A stretch of DNA of 64,000 nt. Origin: Bradyrhizobium sp. CB2312 (GTDB taxonomy: Bacteria > Pseudomonadota > Alphaproteobacteria > Rhizobiales > Xanthobacteraceae). The stretch is taken from the NCBI RefSeq assembly GCF_029714425.1, contig NZ_CP121668.1, positions 8,019,501 through 8,083,500 on the forward strand, written 5' to 3'. The notes beneath the pieces are model-generated. The model was not told the origin of the DNA. It did no database searches and worked only from the letters and a program-made list of their open reading frames with translations. Position numbers and translations under genes: made by a program. Below, piece after piece: positions 9,331-19,859 of this stretch. How positions within the stretch are numbered: position 1 is the first letter of the stretch; each line of letters starts with the position of its first letter.

Positions 9331-10149
9331 CTAGGTCTTCTTAGTCCGGTAGTACCCAACACACGCCTCTCCAAACGCCTTGAACAATTGCTTGCTGAGG
9401 AGATCGCTTGAGACGTGCCATTCGGGGTGCCATTGCACACCGATTTGCAGCGTCGGGGCGCCAATGACCGAAGCCGCCTCGACCAAACCGTCAGGCGCCC
9501 ACGCCTCCCGTCTCAGCGCCGGGGCAAGCGCTTCGATGCCTTGATTGTGCAGCGAGTTGACTTGCGCTTCGATCGTTCGCGCGATTGGAAAGAGCGCGCC
9601 ATCGGAACATATCTTGACGCTGTGGGCGGCGTCGTATTGGCGGTCTCTTGGACGATCTGGCTTCTCGGCATGCATCGCACCACTTTCCGGCCTCCACTCC
9701 GCAAGCGATGAGCGGAGCGTGCCGCCGAAATAGACGTTGAGTTCCTGAAGCCCACGGCAGATGCCCAGAATAGGCATTCCGAGCGCGATGGCGCTCTCGA
9801 TAGTTACTGCAGAGAGCCTGTCCCGCGGACGGTCGAGGATCCCAACCTCAACGTACTGCCGGTCATCCTCCGTCAAGGACGCGGGCGCTCTCAGGACGGC
9901 GGGGTCGATGTTCGATTCATCACCTGTCAACACCAAGCCGTCGAGCCGGCGCATGATCGCCGGGACGACCTCCTCCCTCGCATCTTCGGCGTCGACCGTC
10001 GGCAATATGACGCAAGCCACGCCCGCCTGACGATGGAGTGCCTGCAAGTACTTGCGCCGCAACCAGTCGCGATGCACAGCATCGACCAGAAGACGGTTCG
10101 AAGTGACGCCTACCACGGCTCGGGTGCTCTCTGTCCGTAGCAACGTCAC
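9331..10149 (-). CDS. rtxD: Class I glutamine amidotransferase-like (peptidase C26) hydrolase
   Basis: A 272-aa protein starting with GTG that overlaps the rtxC stop (GTGA). It has the peptidase C26 pattern: GMPILGICRGLQELNVYFGG with the nucleophile Cys, and QWHPEWH with the His-Glu pair near the C-terminus. Relatives such as PuuD hydrolyse gamma-glutamyl amides. With a GS-like ligase in the same operon, a gamma-glutamyl protection and deprotection cycle like the Puu putrescine pathway is plausible. That is inference; the family and catalytic residues are seen directly. The symbol rests on gene order. Confidence 0.8.
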   Translation of the reverse strand: MTLLRTESTRAVVGVTSNRLLVDAVHRDWLRRKYLQALHRQAGVACVILPTVDAEDAREEVVPAIMRRLDGLVLTGDESNIDPAVLRAPASLTEDDRQYVEVGILDRPRDRLSAVTIESAIALGMPILGICRGLQELNVYFGGTLRSSLAEWRPESGAMHAEKPDRPRDRQYDAAHSVKICSDGALFPIARTIEAQVNSLHNQGIEALAPALRREAWAPDGLVEAASVIGAPTLQIGVQWHPEWHVSSDLLSKQLFKAFGEACVGYYRTKKT

Positions 10150-11204
10150 GCCACCTGCCCTCGCGTGCGAACCTCGGCAATGGACTGCTCATACAACCGT
10201 CGATTTCGCTCTTTTAACTGATCTATGACGCTAGGTTGACCTTGAGGTCCCTTGACAAAGAGCCCGCCCCAGGTCGCGGCAACCTTCGCATAGTTCGGAT
10301 CTTGCATTCGGATTTTCTGAGCTTTGCGCAACAGCCAAAACGGAATGCCCGGCGAAAGGTGATGCTCCAGGTGGTACTCATCCAAATTCTGCCCGAGGAT
10401 GGCCCGCTCGAGGAAATTTCCTTTCCGATTCCGGGTGAGATAGACGTTCTGCGTCTCGGTTTCGCACATAGGTGAGTGCTCGGCGAGCTCGATAAACCAG
10501 CCGAGGGCCTGAAACGTGGTGAGATAGGGCACGATCCAGAACAGGACGATGATATGGAGCAGCCCAACAGCATATGATCCGGCCAGGATGCTGATCCAGA
10601 AGAGATAGAAGCCATACTTGTCGACAAGTATGCCTGAGCGGCTCTGATCCTCGACATCTGTGACCGAAAATCGATTCGCCCAAAGATACTTCAGATACGC
10701 CACTGTCGCGCCGCCGAAGATCGGCTTCCAGATCATGTTGAAAGCGTACCGCTCCGGAGGCTGCACGTCGTAAACGCCGCTGGCCAGGAAGAACTTCAGG
10801 TCGGGGTCCTTGTCCGGGTCTCCAAGATAGGGGTGATGCAAATAGACGTGCGAGATCCGGTAGGCCCAGTGGCGCTGGAACAAGGGATACGAAGCGAACA
10901 GAATGCCCAGGACGTAGTTCCAGGTCGTGTTCTTCGCGAGCGTGCGGTGAGCCGCATCATGAGCGATGGTTGTCAATCCGCGCTGATAGGCACCAATTAG
11001 AAGGACGGCCAGCGGGTAGAGCCACCATGAGACTGATACAGTCGCGAGCGTGCACGCTGTGATGACGGCGTAATCTTTGGCAATATAGGCAGCTCCCGTT
11101 ATGTTGTCGGGTCTCAGCTCAGAGAGCTGCTTATTGATCTCTCGGCTGAATTGAACGGCCTCATAGCGTGATGACCTCAATTTCCAAACATCTGCCTGAT
11201 TCAT
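10146..11204 (-). CDS. rtxC: Dihydrorhizobitoxine desaturase
   Basis: A membrane fatty-acid-desaturase-like di-iron enzyme of 352 aa. The start MNQADVWKLRSSRYEA is chosen because AGGAGG lies just upstream; the frame itself is open further. It has the three histidine boxes: HDAAHRT, HVYLHHPYLGD and HLEHHLSPG, and hydrophobic stretches around WWLYPLAVLLIGAY and FWISILAGSYAVGLLHII. RtxC of B. elkanii inserts the carbon-carbon double bond that turns dihydrorhizobitoxine into rhizobitoxine, an inhibitor of ACC synthase and beta-cystathionase. The gene starts 32 bp after rtxA and its stop overlaps rtxD. Confidence 0.92.
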   Translation of the reverse strand: MNQADVWKLRSSRYEAVQFSREINKQLSELRPDNITGAAYIAKDYAVITACTLATVSVSWWLYPLAVLLIGAYQRGLTTIAHDAAHRTLAKNTTWNYVLGILFASYPLFQRHWAYRISHVYLHHPYLGDPDKDPDLKFFLASGVYDVQPPERYAFNMIWKPIFGGATVAYLKYLWANRFSVTDVEDQSRSGILVDKYGFYLFWISILAGSYAVGLLHIIVLFWIVPYLTTFQALGWFIELAEHSPMCETETQNVYLTRNRKGNFLERAILGQNLDEYHLEHHLSPGIPFWLLRKAQKIRMQDPNYAKVAATWGGLFVKGPQGQPSVIDQLKERNRRLYEQSIAEVRTRGQVA

Positions 11205-11235
11205 GAGAACTTCCTCCTGATCGCCTTGCCGGTTG

Positions 11236-13713
11236 TCAGATTGCGGAAAGCGCCTTGTCCAGATCGCGCAGGATGTCGTTGACATCTTCGATGCCGACGC
11301 AAAGCCGGATCGAGCCGCCAAATATGCCGGCGGCTTCGCGCTTTTCCCGCGGGACGGTGGTGTGGGTCGTCGAGACAGGATGGGTCACGAGCGTGCGGGC
11401 GTCGCCTACATTCGAAACGTGATACATCAAGTCGACGTTCTGGATGAACTTGCGCCCGGCTTGTTCGTCCTCCACTTCGAACATGACCATCGCCCCGTGT
11501 CCGTATGCAACATCGAGTGTCTGTTCGACGACTTCCCGATCGGCGCCTTCAAAGAGCCCGGGGTAGAAGACACGGCGCACTTTAGGATGCTCCTTGAGAA
11601 CATCGGCCACGATCCTGGCATTCGCGCAGTGCTGCTTCATGCGAAGTGGCAGCGTTTCAAGCCCCTGGATCAGTTGAAAGCTCGCAAACGGGGCGATCGC
11701 CGCGCCGGTATCGCGCAACCAGGTCATGCGAGCCTTGAGGAGAAACTCGCTCTTTCCGAGATCGTCGACATCGCGCACCGCGTTATGCCAGATAATTCCG
11801 CCATGCGCATCGTCGGGACGATTGAACAAGGGAAAGCGAGAGGCTCCCCGGTAGCTAAACTCGCCGTTGTCAACGATCAGTCCGCCGAGCGTCGTACCGT
11901 GGCCGCAAATATATTTTGTTGCGGAGTACGTCGCAATCGCAGCGCCGAGATCTGACGGCCGGCATACCAGTGGCGTTGTCGTATTGTCCACGACCAAAGG
12001 CACGCCGTACTTTCGGCCGATCTGGGCCAGCTGTTTGACGGGGAGCGGAATCAGACAAGGATTCGAAATCACCTCTCCGAACAGGCATATCGTGCGATCA
12101 TCAATGGCACGTTCAAACGTCTCGGGCTTTCGAGGATCTGCCGTCCTCACGCTGATGCCAAGACGCTTTAATGTGTTGTGGAGCAGGTTCCAGGTATTGC
12201 CATATAGATACGGAGAGGCGACGACATTGTCTCCCACTTCGCCGCTTGACAGGTTGACGATAGCCAGGAACGTCGCCGCTTGACCTGACGCGACGGCGAG
12301 CGAGTCCCTTCCCATATCGACGGCGGCGTAGCGCCTTTCCAGCGCGCGGGTCGTCGGATTGATGATCCTCGTGTAGGTGAACCCGTCGGCCTTGACGTTG
12401 TAGACGTCAGCAATGTGGTTTAGATCGCCATCGAGTTCATAAGCCGTATTCTGGTAAATCGGCACTGCGACGGCTTTCGTCACTGCGTCGCGTCGATAGC
12501 CCGCATGCAGAACCGCGGTCTCGGCCGAAAACGACAGCTGCGGTTCTCCAGCCGTTCGAGCTGGCATCTTTACCCGAGCGCCACATGTCTCTTGGGCCGA
12601 CATCGGCGCAGCTGACCGACCCTGACTGGAGCGGAAATATGTACGAAATGCGCAGCCCAACTGCACGATCCAGCTGGATTGGATTTCTCCAATGCAACCG
12701 ATACGGAAACTCCGCGTCGGAAGATGCAGCTTCGAGTAGACGTAAAGGTTGTGGGCTGCCAAGTGGCGGTACAGCCCGTCGAATCCTGCCTGGTCCACGA
12801 TTCCGGACGGCGCACCGAACGCGACGCAGACCGGCGATTGCAACTCGGTCGACAGCAGCGGCGACACTACTCCTTCGAGTTCTTTGACGAGATCGACCCT
12901 AATCTTCTCATACCTGCGGCGCCTCGCATCAATGCCCTCCTCGTGCAGAATCTCCAGGGCCTTTGTCGTTGCCTGAACGATGTGGGTTGGTGGGGTCGAT
13001 CGCCACTCCCCGCTGCGCTCGAGCGAGAGCCATTGATCTCTCACGTCGAGCACAAAGGACCTCCGTTCTTGAACCGCATTCTCGAGCAGCTCGCGAGACG
13101 CGATGACAAACGCTACTCCCGGCGGCCCTTCTATGCACTTGTTGCTCGAGGTGACCAGGACGTCAGCTCCACGCTGGCTCAGATCGATATTAAGGGCGCC
13201 AAAAGAACTCATCGCGTCGATGATGGTCTTTACGCCACGTCGCCTCGCCTCCTCCACGATCGCGTCCAGCGGATTGACGATTCCGGTTGTCGTCTCGCAA
13301 TGCACCAAACATAGGTGCGTAACGCCAGGATTTCGGCTCAGATACTCGCCAATTTCTTCAGGATCCAAAGGATCGGTCGCTCGCTTGACGAGCTTCAGCG
13401 CTTCGACGCCCCACAGCCGCAAGATTCGTAAAATGCGCTCGCCATAGATGCCGTTTATGCAAACGAGCGGCCTGTCCGCTCGGGACACAAATGAAGAGAG
13501 GGCGGCTTCCATCGCAAAAGAGCCGCCTCCCTGAATAGGCACCACCGAATAGTCCTCAGCATTTCCCAACAAGCTGAGCATCAGCCGCCTCATGCAGGCG
13601 GTCACTTCCTTGAACTCGCGATCGCGCGACGCGAGATCAAGCTGCATCTGGCTCCTGACCGCCAGCGATAACGACAATGGACCAGGCGTCAGCAAAGAGC
13701 GCTGTCTCGTCAA
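11236..13713 (-). CDS. rtxA: Bifunctional aminotransferase / dihydrorhizobitoxine synthase
   Basis: A fused enzyme of about 825 aa. Residues 1-370 form a PLP aminotransferase of the AEP/serine-glyoxylate type (LTPGPLSLS at the N-terminus, PIQGGGSFAMEAALSSF, PLP lysine in TSSNKCIEGPPG). Residues about 395-825 form an O-acetylhomoserine sulfhydrylase-like gamma-replacement domain (TAVLHAGY, YTRIINPTTRALERR, PLP lysine in SATKYICGHGTTLGG). In B. elkanii the N-terminal half makes serinol and the C-terminal half joins it to a homoserine derivative to give dihydrorhizobitoxine. I place the start at a TTG at 13713 because AGGAGG lies 6 nt upstream; a TTG at 13728 is in frame but overlaps that ribosome site. 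It is the first gene of the six-gene leftward operon. Confidence 0.93.
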   Translation of the reverse strand: MTRQRSLLTPGPLSLSLAVRSQMQLDLASRDREFKEVTACMRRLMLSLLGNAEDYSVVPIQGGGSFAMEAALSSFVSRADRPLVCINGIYGERILRILRLWGVEALKLVKRATDPLDPEEIGEYLSRNPGVTHLCLVHCETTTGIVNPLDAIVEEARRRGVKTIIDAMSSFGALNIDLSQRGADVLVTSSNKCIEGPPGVAFVIASRELLENAVQERRSFVLDVRDQWLSLERSGEWRSTPPTHIVQATTKALEILHEEGIDARRRRYEKIRVDLVKELEGVVSPLLSTELQSPVCVAFGAPSGIVDQAGFDGLYRHLAAHNLYVYSKLHLPTRSFRIGCIGEIQSSWIVQLGCAFRTYFRSSQGRSAAPMSAQETCGARVKMPARTAGEPQLSFSAETAVLHAGYRRDAVTKAVAVPIYQNTAYELDGDLNHIADVYNVKADGFTYTRIINPTTRALERRYAAVDMGRDSLAVASGQAATFLAIVNLSSGEVGDNVVASPYLYGNTWNLLHNTLKRLGISVRTADPRKPETFERAIDDRTICLFGEVISNPCLIPLPVKQLAQIGRKYGVPLVVDNTTTPLVCRPSDLGAAIATYSATKYICGHGTTLGGLIVDNGEFSYRGASRFPLFNRPDDAHGGIIWHNAVRDVDDLGKSEFLLKARMTWLRDTGAAIAPFASFQLIQGLETLPLRMKQHCANARIVADVLKEHPKVRRVFYPGLFEGADREVVEQTLDVAYGHGAMVMFEVEDEQAGRKFIQNVDLMYHVSNVGDARTLVTHPVSTTHTTVPREKREAAGIFGGSIRLCVGIEDVNDILRDLDKALSAI

Positions 13714-15695
13714 ACCATTCCTCCTCAAGTTGTCGTGTCAATTGATCTGGATAACGCCAGCCACCAGGGAGCCCTGGGCGAGCATCGACTTCCTAGGTCA
13801 ACAGCTTCGGGCCCAGCGCCATACGCGGGCGCGTTTCGGGTGGGCGTCCGAAACCCCTGCCGGATGGCGACCTCCGTATCTCATCGCAGATGCGGAGCGA
13901 TCGCTCATAAAGCTCCTCACGGATGCCATTCACATCTCCTAGACATTGGCTTTCCGAGCGCGCGCTCGAACGCAGGTGACGCTGACGCGCGATCTCATCC
14001 CAACTATCATCCATATGAAGACTTAAGCGCCGTCGGCTTCTAGCCGGCGCGAAGCAGTAGGTCGGTGACCGACCTTACGCGGTGGACCTGCTCTATTCAG
14101 GCAAACTCGGCGTTAGGAAAACGATGCAGTCGGATGTCATCGCGCCTGGATGCAGACCATGCCACGACACACTTGATGATCGTTGTCGGCAGCGGCAGTC
14201 TGATGCGTGGGCTTGAGACTCGATGCATTCGCACTCCGTCGCTTTTTGGAGGATTTCGGACGCCAATCACTGTCGTTGTCCATTTCGAGATCGTACAACT
14301 TGACGTTAGGGGCGTTTCAACCCTCTCCCGGCATTTTCTCGTGTGAATTTTTCCTGACGTACTCCCATCTGGCGGCGACGAGCCGACGTAGGCGGCAGAG
14401 TGCTGAGATTCACAGCGCGCTAGAGTGAGAGTTCGACATCGGGACCGTCGGCATTCCGCCCGCAAGCGCGATACTTGGAGGGAAGTGATGGCCCGATTTT
14501 CCGTTCACGTGCGATCCTCGCCATACCCCCAGATGGAGGTACCGAGCTTCTCCGCCGTGCAGGCGAGATCCTCCTGGCTGCTGGTGCCTGGAAAATGTAC
14601 GCGCTCGTCGCACCTGACTGCCGATATCACATCGTTGCGCTTCAATGGAGCGGCCTTCGTCGAGTCCGGCTTGAAGACAATTGGGGGGCCTTGAATCGCT
14701 GGCCGTTTAGCAACGATCAGTTCGACACCTTTCGGCCAGTCGCCGCGGAGCAGAACATGTCGTCCTGCTTAGGACTACGTCGAGCCGATTCCAGGTGATG
14801 GCACGTGTCCCTATCTGCGAGCAATCGCTAGCTGGCAGCCTCGAGGCGATCTGGTTGGACGGATTGCGCCTCCGAGCCGTCCTGCTCGCGTTGGCTCCTC
14901 TGCAGCGCCTGCTCGTTGATGGCGAGCTCGCGTTCGACGCGGTGTACCGCGCGGTCGAACAGGTTGACGGTGGACCCAGAGCGGATCATCAAGACATCGG
15001 CCTTGTCGCTTGTCATGGATGAACTCGCTTGCCCTTTTGGCCGCGCCCCTCACCGGCTTCATGGCAGGATGGCTAAGGATCGCGGCTGCTTTGTCTTGCG
15101 ATGCGAAGACGCGGCGCGCACACGGGCCGCATCGGTCGACGAGCGGCGGGCCAAAAGGAAGCAAGCTTCCCGAAAGCTGGCAGGTCGCGACAGGAGAGAG
15201 TCGGGGTCGACTGCTAAGTTCGGATTGGTCAATATACTGAAGCAGCGCCCGGTCGCTGGACGCGGCCAGGCTCAAAAAACCGGGGCCCCACCCTCATACT
15301 GCTGCGCGAAAGATAGAAGCCGGCCGAGACGCTGCCTGGCTTGGCTAAATGGGAGCTCGGCGTCGCTGGCCCCACGCGTAGAAAGAAGCGCTAAGCGAAA
15401 CTCAACCGACTGGGAGTCGGAATTCCTCTCTGGCCTTTGTCATCGTCGTAGATTCTCATCTGGAGCATGGAAGGCACTTCTTGATCTCCTCCGCTCCCGC
15501 CCATGCTCAATCTCTGCTCGCGTACTCGCTCTCGAATTGCCCGTCACTTCGAGCACGTAACCGGAAGCGGGCACTCGAGGAGTGGGTGCGACAATTTTGT
15601 TCCTTTAGAGCGAAAAGTCCGATCCCAGGCCAGCCCGAGCCGAATCGTCTTTGGCCGGGCCCGCAGGATATTCGATGGTGCGATGCGAGGGACAT
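13714..15695. other. Two-kilobase stretch without a recognisable gene
   Basis: This lies between rtxA and cysNC and must hold the rtx promoter, which I could not identify: no tts box, nod box or -24/-12 element stood out on the minus strand. A weak 73-codon minus frame (13793-14014, MDDSWDEIARQRHLRSS) lacks a ribosome site. Hairpin-forming GC-rich sequence lies at 14029-14052. A 62-codon minus frame (14828-15016) is Glu/Arg-rich and protein-like but matches nothing I know. The rest looks like decayed coding sequence. Confidence 0.4.
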
Positions 15696-17582
15696 CTAAC
15701 CATTAAGAATTGAGCGCGCCATCAAGACATCCACTACCGCTTCCGCTGAATGCTCTAGGGTCTGCTCCATGGTCCTCAGATGAATCTCCGGTGTTGTTGG
15801 TGCTTCGTAGCACGAATCGATCCCGGTGAAGTTCTTGATCTGGCCGGATTTCACTTTTGAGTACAGGCCTTTTGGATCTCGCCGAGCGCATTCCTCGATC
15901 GGCGTATCGACGAAGACTTCTATGAACTCATCCTTGCCAACCAGACCGCGCACCCTGTCCCGTTCGGCCCTAGAGGGCGAGATGAAGGAGCAGATCACGA
16001 TCAAGCCGCTGTCCGCCATCAACTTGGCAACTTCACCGACGCGCCGAATGTTCTCCACGCGGTCCGTCTCCGAGAAACCGAGGTCCGCGTTTAATCCGTG
16101 CCGGAGGTTGTCGCCATCCAGCAGCATAGTATGCCGCGACATGCCACACAGCTTTTGATCAACCAGGTTGGCAATCGTCGTCTTTCCCGCGCCAGACAGG
16201 CCAGTGAACCAGATGACGCAAGGCTTCTGATTCTTGAGCGCGGCGCGCTCCCTCCTGTCCACGGATAGCGCTTGCCTAACAACATTGGTGTCCCGCCGTA
16301 GCGGAAAGGCGATCATGCCGGCCCCGACCGTACGATTCGTGTAACGATCAATGAAGATAAATGATCCGGTCTTTCGATTGAGCTCGTAAGGATCGAATAC
16401 TGCGGGCATTGCGGTCGCAACATCGCAGAAGCCGATCTCGTTGAGGGAAAGCATCCCGGTGGTCAGATGCTCACAAGTGTTGACGTCGATCCGATGTCTA
16501 ATTGCGGTAATGCTGCCGATAATCGTCTGCGATCCAATCCGCAGGATGTAATTGCGTCCGGGAGCGAGCGGCTCGTTGTCCATCCAGATCACATAAGCGG
16601 CGAACTGGTCGGCGACCTTCGGTCGGTCGTCCGGCCGCGACAGAATGTCGCCACGGCCGATATCGATTTCATCTTCCAGTGTAATGGTAACCGCATCGCC
16701 GGCTTCGGCGCCGACAAGGTCGCCGTCATGGGTCACGATCCGCTTGATGCGCGTGGTCCGTCCCGAGGCGGCGACAACGATCTCGTCTCCTGCCGAAATC
16801 CTCCCGGAAGCCACCGTCCCGGCATAGCCCCGAAAATCCGGGTTTGGGCGGTTCACCCATTGGACCGGAAAGCGGAAAGCCTGGCCTGCGGTGCCGGACG
16901 GGATGTCAATGCTCTCCAAATGCTCGAGCAGGCAGGGACCATCGTACCAGTTGGCATGAGCGGAGCGATCCACAACGTTGTCGCCGTAGCGGGCCGAGAT
17001 CGGGACCGGAACGATCGAGGTGAAGCCGAGACCGGCGGCAAAGGCCAGATAGTCACGGGCGATCCGATCGAAGCACTCTTTGTTGTATGCGACAAGATCG
17101 ATCTTGTTCACTGCCAGCACGACATGACGAATACCGAGCAGCGAACAGATAAAGGAGTGGCGGCGGGTCTGAACCATGACGCCTTTGCGGGCATCGATCA
17201 GGATGATGGCGAGCTGGGCATGGGAGGCGCCGGTAGCCATATTGCGGGTATACTGCTCGTGGCCGGGAGCGTCGGCCACCATGAAGGAGCGCCGCGGCGT
17301 CGTGAAGAAGCGGTAGGCGACGTCGATCGTGATGCCCTGCTCCCGTTCGGCCTCGAGCCCGTCCACGAGTAACGCGAAATCGATGTCATTTCCGGCGCTA
17401 CCGTGCTTGATGCTGTCGCGTTTCAGCACCGTGAGCTGATCGTGGTAGATCATCTTGCTGTCATGCAGTAACCGGCCGATCAGCGTCGATTTGCCGTCGT
17501 CCACAGAGCCACACGTGATGAATCGCAGCTGATCCTTTGTCCTGGCCGGGACCGCTTCCGTTGCCGGCTTTACAAACATCAA
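15696..17582 (-). CDS. cysNC: Sulfate adenylyltransferase large subunit / APS kinase (CysNC, NodQ type)
   Basis: A 628-aa fusion. Residues 20-440 are the GTPase subunit of ATP sulfurylase: P-loop [35 protein letters not shown] (G3) and LAVNKIDLV (G4). Residues 450-628 are APS kinase: [19 protein letters not shown] (Walker A), [19 protein letters not shown] and [12 protein letters not shown]. Together with CysD it turns sulfate into APS and then PAPS. Its start overlaps the cysD stop by 4 bp. Rhizobial NodQ proteins have exactly this fused layout and supply PAPS for sulfation of Nod factors. The adjacent sulfotransferase favours that role, but a housekeeping-type enzyme cannot be excluded from sequence alone. 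Confidence 0.92.
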   Translation of the reverse strand: MMFVKPATEAVPARTKDQLRFITCGSVDDGKSTLIGRLLHDSKMIYHDQLTVLKRDSIKHGSAGNDIDFALLVDGLEAEREQGITIDVAYRFFTTPRRSFMVADAPGHEQYTRNMATGASHAQLAIILIDARKGVMVQTRRHSFICSLLGIRHVVLAVNKIDLVAYNKECFDRIARDYLAFAAGLGFTSIVPVPISARYGDNVVDRSAHANWYDGPCLLEHLESIDIPSGTAGQAFRFPVQWVNRPNPDFRGYAGTVASGRISAGDEIVVAASGRTTRIKRIVTHDGDLVGAEAGDAVTITLEDEIDIGRGDILSRPDDRPKVADQFAAYVIWMDNEPLAPGRNYILRIGSQTIIGSITAIRHRIDVNTCEHLTTGMLSLNEIGFCDVATAMPAVFDPYELNRKTGSFIFIDRYTNRTVGAGMIAFPLRRDTNVVRQALSVDRRERAALKNQKPCVIWFTGLSGAGKTTIANLVDQKLCGMSRHTMLLDGDNLRHGLNADLGFSETDRVENIRRVGEVAKLMADSGLIVICSFISPSRAERDRVRGLVGKDEFIEVFVDTPIEECARRDPKGLYSKVKSGQIKNFTGIDSCYEAPTTPEIHLRTMEQTLEHSAEAVVDVLMARSILNG

Positions 17583-18478
17583 AAGTAACCTTCCCTCTTC
17601 TTCTTCTCCATTGAAGCGGCTTCATCGACATCAATTAGGCGTCCCTGGCGCTCCGACACAGTCGCAATCCGCATTTCTGTGACGATGTCTTCAATCGCCA
17701 TCGCGTCGGATTCAATAGCCCCGCTCAAAGGATAACATCCAAGCGTCCGAAAGCGGATCATCCGCATTTCCGGCGTCTCGCCGCAGTTAAGCGGCAATCG
17801 CTTGTCGTCGATCATGATCGTCGCACCATTTCGACGTACTGTGGGTCTTAGTTTTGCGAAGTAGAGCGGAACGACCGGAATCTTCTCGAGCATGATGTAT
17901 TCCCAGACATCGAGCTCGGTCCAGTTTGACATCGCAAACACGCGCATGGTTTCACCCTGGCGTATCCGTGTGTTGAACAAGCTCCAAAGCTCCGGTCGCT
18001 GGCTACGGGGGTCCCATACGTGTCCGGCCGAACGGAAGGAGAATATCCGTTCTTTTGCGCGACTCTTTTCCTCATCGCGCCGGGCGCCGCCAAAGGCGGC
18101 ATCAAATCCGTGGAGGTCGAGGGCCTGCTTCAGCGCGTCTGTCTTCATCACCTGGGTATGGAGCGCGGAGCCGGAATCGATCGGATTGATCCCGCGCGCG
18201 ATGCCCTCCTTGTTGATATGGACAATCAAGTCGAGGCCGAGCCGCTTGGCTGTCGCGTCTCGAAAGCTGATCATCTCACGGAACTTCCAGGTCGTGTCGA
18301 CGTGAAGCAGGGGGAAAGGCAATTTTGCCGGATAGAACGCCTTGATCGCAATGTGCAGCATCACGCTTGAGTCTTTTCCGATCGAGTAAAGCATGACCGG
18401 CCGTTTGAATCCGGCGACCACATCACGCATGATTTCAATCGACTCAGCTTCGAGACGGCGCAGATGTTTCGGCAGCAT
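17579..18478 (-). CDS. cysD: Sulfate adenylyltransferase small subunit (CysD, NodP type)
   Basis: A 299-aa ATP sulfurylase catalytic subunit of the PAPS-reductase fold: [17 protein letters not shown] (PP-loop), [32 protein letters not shown], and C-terminal [13 protein letters not shown]. It makes APS from ATP and sulfate in a complex with CysN. The start ATG at 18478 matches the family N-terminus ([15 protein letters not shown]). It overlaps cysNC, so the pair is one operon. The 277 bases upstream, before the sulfotransferase stop, contain no clear gene; a 93-codon frame there (18444-18725) has a TTG start and no known match. Confidence 0.92.
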   Translation of the reverse strand: MLPKHLRRLEAESIEIMRDVVAGFKRPVMLYSIGKDSSVMLHIAIKAFYPAKLPFPLLHVDTTWKFREMISFRDATAKRLGLDLIVHINKEGIARGINPIDSGSALHTQVMKTDALKQALDLHGFDAAFGGARRDEEKSRAKERIFSFRSAGHVWDPRSQRPELWSLFNTRIRQGETMRVFAMSNWTELDVWEYIMLEKIPVVPLYFAKLRPTVRRNGATIMIDDKRLPLNCGETPEMRMIRFRTLGCYPLSGAIESDAMAIEDIVTEMRIATVSERQGRLIDVDEAASMEKKKREGYF

Positions 18479-18755
18479 ATATCTTCTTTTCGATGCAGGA
18501 TCTCTGTTCTTCGCCGTTCTGTGGCTCCAGCCCAGAGTGGAGAATATGCGCGGAGGAAACGGCCGGCCAAGCGGCAGGCTCGTCCATGAGGTCGAGCTCC
18601 ATTGGACAGCAGACTTGCAGACGCGGCAGCATCTCGTATTCCTCCGCTGGTGCGGCCGGCGCCGGCCTCACACCTGATCGGCAGATCAGCTCGTGCGGGT
18701 TAAGCATCTTGGCTAAATCAACCAACGTGTTTTGATCGCAAGCATTCAGATCGCA

Positions 18756-19859
18756 CTAGGAGTTATTAAGGATCCGCTCAAGCCGCTCGACTTCGCCTCG
18801 CAACATCTCGATAGCCGCGTCGCGGTTCTCCGAAACGTTCCAAGCAGTATGGACCGGCTCTCCAGCGTGAGAGGGGCCAGATAATGCTCCGGCCTTGGTA
18901 CTTCGCAAATCCCACCAGGTTCGGAATATCCGACGATAGAGTTCAGTTACCTCACTTCCCCTATCCAGCACTCCCGCTTTCTGTGCACGCAGCAGTTCCT
19001 GCTCATATCCGAGTTCTAGCAAAAGCTCAGAGCCGACCAAATCAGTCACGGTTTGCATCTCTTCGACGCTCAATTGAGATTGCCATGATTTGACAGAGCT
19101 TTCGTCGACGGCGTTTCGTTCCAGGATATTTCGATCCCCAAAGCTGCTGGATCGAAGATAATCTGCTTGTCTCATCCCAGCCGATTCGACGGCCGCTGGG
19201 TCACAGCCGAGCCCCTTCAACAGACGCCGGATTTCCTCGTCCGGATGCGCCACGAGCAGTTCGTATTGCACGAACTGTGTCTGCGGGCGAGAGCGGTGCG
19301 CGGCGAGTTTGGGAAGGCCCAGAACCAAATCGGCGAGTGAAGTTATGATGACGTCGGGCAGACGGAGCATGAGATCGGCGAGACTGGATACGCTAACCGA
19401 ATGCGGGCTTTCTGTCCGCAGTGGGATGCCCCACGTCGATTTCAGTGAAGCGGCGATGGCATAGGGATTGCGCATCAGAAGGATGTGTGGCGCTTCTGGA
19501 TAGACAGATTCAAGAAACTCAAGCACGGTCCAATACCGCGGTGTCTTGTCTATGATGATGCGCTTGCCCGCGTCCGCCAGATACTGATCATATGCTGCAT
19601 CGGCATAAGCGCGGCTGGCGATCGTGCGATCTATCCGCCCCAGGAACTCCGAGGTGGCGGCCTTGATCAGTGAGCTGCCCGCTGGATGGCGCTGGTCCAC
19701 CTTGCCAAATGCTTCAAGCGCCAGCATCAACCAGGGTTCAGGCGGAGCCACAATGTCTGGATGGTGCTGGAGCAAATGCGCCAGGAGTGTCGTCCCGGAT
19801 CGTGGAAGACCAAGAAGAAAGCACACCGCAGGCGAACGGCCGAAACGTCCGCTCATCAT
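18756..19859 (-). CDS. PAPS-dependent sulfotransferase
   Basis: A 367-aa soluble sulfotransferase. The 5'-phosphosulfate loop is FLLGLPRSGTTLLAHLL at residues 13-29, and the 3'-phosphate-binding part is HILLMRNPYAIAASLKSTW. The remainder is a Glu/Leu-rich C-terminal tail. It lies upstream of cysD and cysNC on the same strand, 278 bp away, so donor synthesis and transfer are grouped. Rhizobia use such sets (nodH or noeE with nodPQ) to sulfate Nod factors or surface polysaccharides. I cannot say which acceptor applies; it is not an obvious NodH by its N-terminal signature. No clear nod box is visible upstream of 19859. Confidence 0.85.
   Translation of the reverse strand: MMSGRFGRSPAVCFLLGLPRSGTTLLAHLLQHHPDIVAPPEPWLMLALEAFGKVDQRHPAGSSLIKAATSEFLGRIDRTIASRAYADAAYDQYLADAGKRIIIDKTPRYWTVLEFLESVYPEAPHILLMRNPYAIAASLKSTWGIPLRTESPHSVSVSSLADLMLRLPDVIITSLADLVLGLPKLAAHRSRPQTQFVQYELLVAHPDEEIRRLLKGLGCDPAAVESAGMRQADYLRSSSFGDRNILERNAVDESSVKSWQSQLSVEEMQTVTDLVGSELLLELGYEQELLRAQKAGVLDRGSEVTELYRRIFRTWWDLRSTKAGALSGPSHAGEPVHTAWNVSENRDAAIEMLRGEVERLERILNNS

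Noticed and set aside
13741..13754. FixK/Fnr-like site TTGATCTGGATAAC upstream of rtxA
   Set aside because: It matches 8 of 10 positions, but it lies only 28 bp from the start codon, too close to serve as a -41 activator site for a leaderless-length transcript.
14029..14052. GC-rich hairpin read as a terminator
   Set aside because: No T-run follows on either strand.
16467..17372. Plus-strand frame of 301 codons in cysNC
   Set aside because: Shadow of the CysNC gene, no ribosome site and no match.
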